Shown here piece by piece: positions 63,200 to 64,000 of a DNA stretch of 64,000 nt. Within the stretch, counting starts at the first letter, position 1. The number at the start of each line of letters is the position of its first letter. The notes below the pieces were generated by a model, which was not told where the DNA came from, made no database searches, and saw only the letters and a program-made list of their open reading frames with translations. The position numbers and the translations under genes are program-made. The stretch is taken from the NCBI RefSeq assembly GCF_000613345.1, contig NZ_BAIS01000001.1, positions 1 to 64,000 on the forward strand. Reading direction: 5' to 3'. The DNA comes from Prevotella disiens JCM 6334 = ATCC 29426 (GTDB lineage Bacteria; Bacteroidota; Bacteroidia; Bacteroidales; Bacteroidaceae).

Positions 63200-63979
63200 T
63201 TATCTTACATTATCAATTAATAATCGTCCTCCGAATTGTTTAATTCTTATAAGGCGTTGCTCTGTTTCACCATTTTGCGATAATCTGACTTTATACCAAT
63301 CGTCCTCGTAATGAGAAACACGCAAATTGCGCAGCAACTCCTCCGAATTTTCCAAACCCGATAGTGTGCCGAAGAATCCCCACCATGCTGTTTGCTTATC
63401 CAAATCGTAGGCATTTTCATCATTACCATAGATTAATCGGCGGCAATTATCGGTTAAATATTGCTCATATTGGGTAACATCAGCGCCCGAAAGTACGGCA
63501 TTTTCATAAAACGATTTCACAAAGTTACTAACTTTTTCCCACCGTTTTTCTTGCAATTTTTCTGCTGCAACTTTCTCAGCAACTTGTTTTCTTACCTGTT
63601 CAACTGAATCTCTATGATGCTGACGTTCAAGACGTTCTGTTTCTTGAACGTTTTGTCTGTACCAATAAAAAGCCATAAATCCTAAGCCATGCAAGGCTAC
63701 AACCAGTATAATAAATAAGATTTTCAGCCCTTTTCCACGTTTCTTTTTAGGAACTTGGCGCAGTGTTTCTCCATTTTCTCGTACATGATTGTTAGCTTTT
63801 TTCTTCACGTTTTCAGGCACCGCTTCTATTATATCCCCTTTCGGCTTCACCTGTTCCTTTGGAATAAGAATAGCGAGTTTCTGCCCACAATGTGGACAAA
63901 CAGAAGCAGTCTTCAGTACATTGTCTACTGTAATTCTAAACTTCCCACCGCATTTCTTACAAGTTACTTGATAGAGCAT
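63200..63979 (-). CDS. Zinc-ribbon membrane protein
   Basis: 259-residue protein beginning MLYQVTCKKCGGKFRITV with CKKC...CPHC zinc-ribbon cysteines, a basic linker (VPKKKRGKGLK), a transmembrane helix (ILFIILVVALHGLGFMAFYWY), a coiled-coil Glu/Arg region (QHHRDSVEQVRKQVAEKVAAEKLQ), and a C-terminal domain with ENAVLSGADVTQYEQYL. It precedes the smaller zinc-ribbon gene. Function is unknown; zinc ribbon plus coiled coil suggests nucleic acid or protein binding at the membrane, which is inference. Confidence 0.72.
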   Translation of the reverse strand: MLYQVTCKKCGGKFRITVDNVLKTASVCPHCGQKLAILIPKEQVKPKGDIIEAVPENVKKKANNHVRENGETLRQVPKKKRGKGLKILFIILVVALHGLGFMAFYWYRQNVQETERLERQHHRDSVEQVRKQVAEKVAAEKLQEKRWEKVSNFVKSFYENAVLSGADVTQYEQYLTDNCRRLIYGNDENAYDLDKQTAWWGFFGTLSGLENSEELLRNLRVSHYEDDWYKVRLSQNGETEQRLIRIKQFGGRLLIDNVR

Positions 63980-64000
63980 TCTTTATTTTTCTGCAAATTT

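Overview
The window is a chromosomal segment of a low-GC Bacteroidales bacterium, most like an oral-type Prevotella. Supporting signs are Bacteroidetes-only families (BamD/RpoZ/DUF4293 cluster, putative porin, PorE of the type IX secretion system, a 29-residue basic protein between HU and RNase G), TAnnTTTG promoter boxes in front of many genes, and general absence of Shine-Dalgarno sequences. No rRNA, tRNA, insertion sequence, prophage, CRISPR array or origin was seen. Most of the content is core housekeeping.

Layout. 0.1-6.7 kb: lon, tgt, lptG and a DEAD-box helicase. 7-8.7 kb (minus): DUF4293, rpoZ, bamD. 8.8-15.8 kb: uvrB, a small membrane protein, a putative porin, menA, an HD hydrolase, guanine deaminase. 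16-20.2 kb: a lipoprotein, glutathione peroxidase, a sodium:solute symporter, type II pantothenate kinase. 20.3-22.5 kb: HU, the 29-residue basic protein, a structured leader and RNase G. 22.6-28.7 kb (minus): phytase-like protein, gmd, manC, two small winged-helix or HTH-like proteins, aspS. 29-31.5 kb: MATE exporter, cytidylate-kinase-like protein, YfcE-type phosphoesterase. 31.6-35.8 kb: a dTDP-3-amino-sugar cassette. 35.8-38.6 kb (minus): lutABC lactate oxidation. 39-46.9 kb: EamA permease, topB, porE, an rRNA m5C methyltransferase, thyA, folA. 47-51 kb (minus): FadL-like outer membrane protein, a Tyr/Gly-rich secreted protein, a GYF-domain protein. 51.2-56.5 kb: ffh, folD and a five-gene 2-oxoacid:ferredoxin oxidoreductase operon. 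56.7-61.2 kb: OmpA, acyl-ACP thioesterase, transketolase, rpiB. 61.4-64 kb (minus): pyruvate kinase and two zinc-ribbon membrane proteins.

How the genes fit together. Transketolase, RpiB and pyruvate kinase form a carbohydrate block. Lut and Vor are iron-sulfur routes for organic acids. ThyA, FolA and FolD share the folate cycle. manC/gmd and the dTDP cassette feed surface glycans. BamD, LptG, PorE, OmpA and the porins build and use the outer membrane.

Two things stand out. First, five intergenic arrays carry 3-4 copies of a 17-bp near-palindromic core at an exact 22-bp period. Second, seven genes carry eight apparent single-base frameshifts (seven deletions, one homopolymer insertion). One of them is aspS, the only aspartyl-tRNA synthetase seen, so sequencing error is more likely than gene decay.
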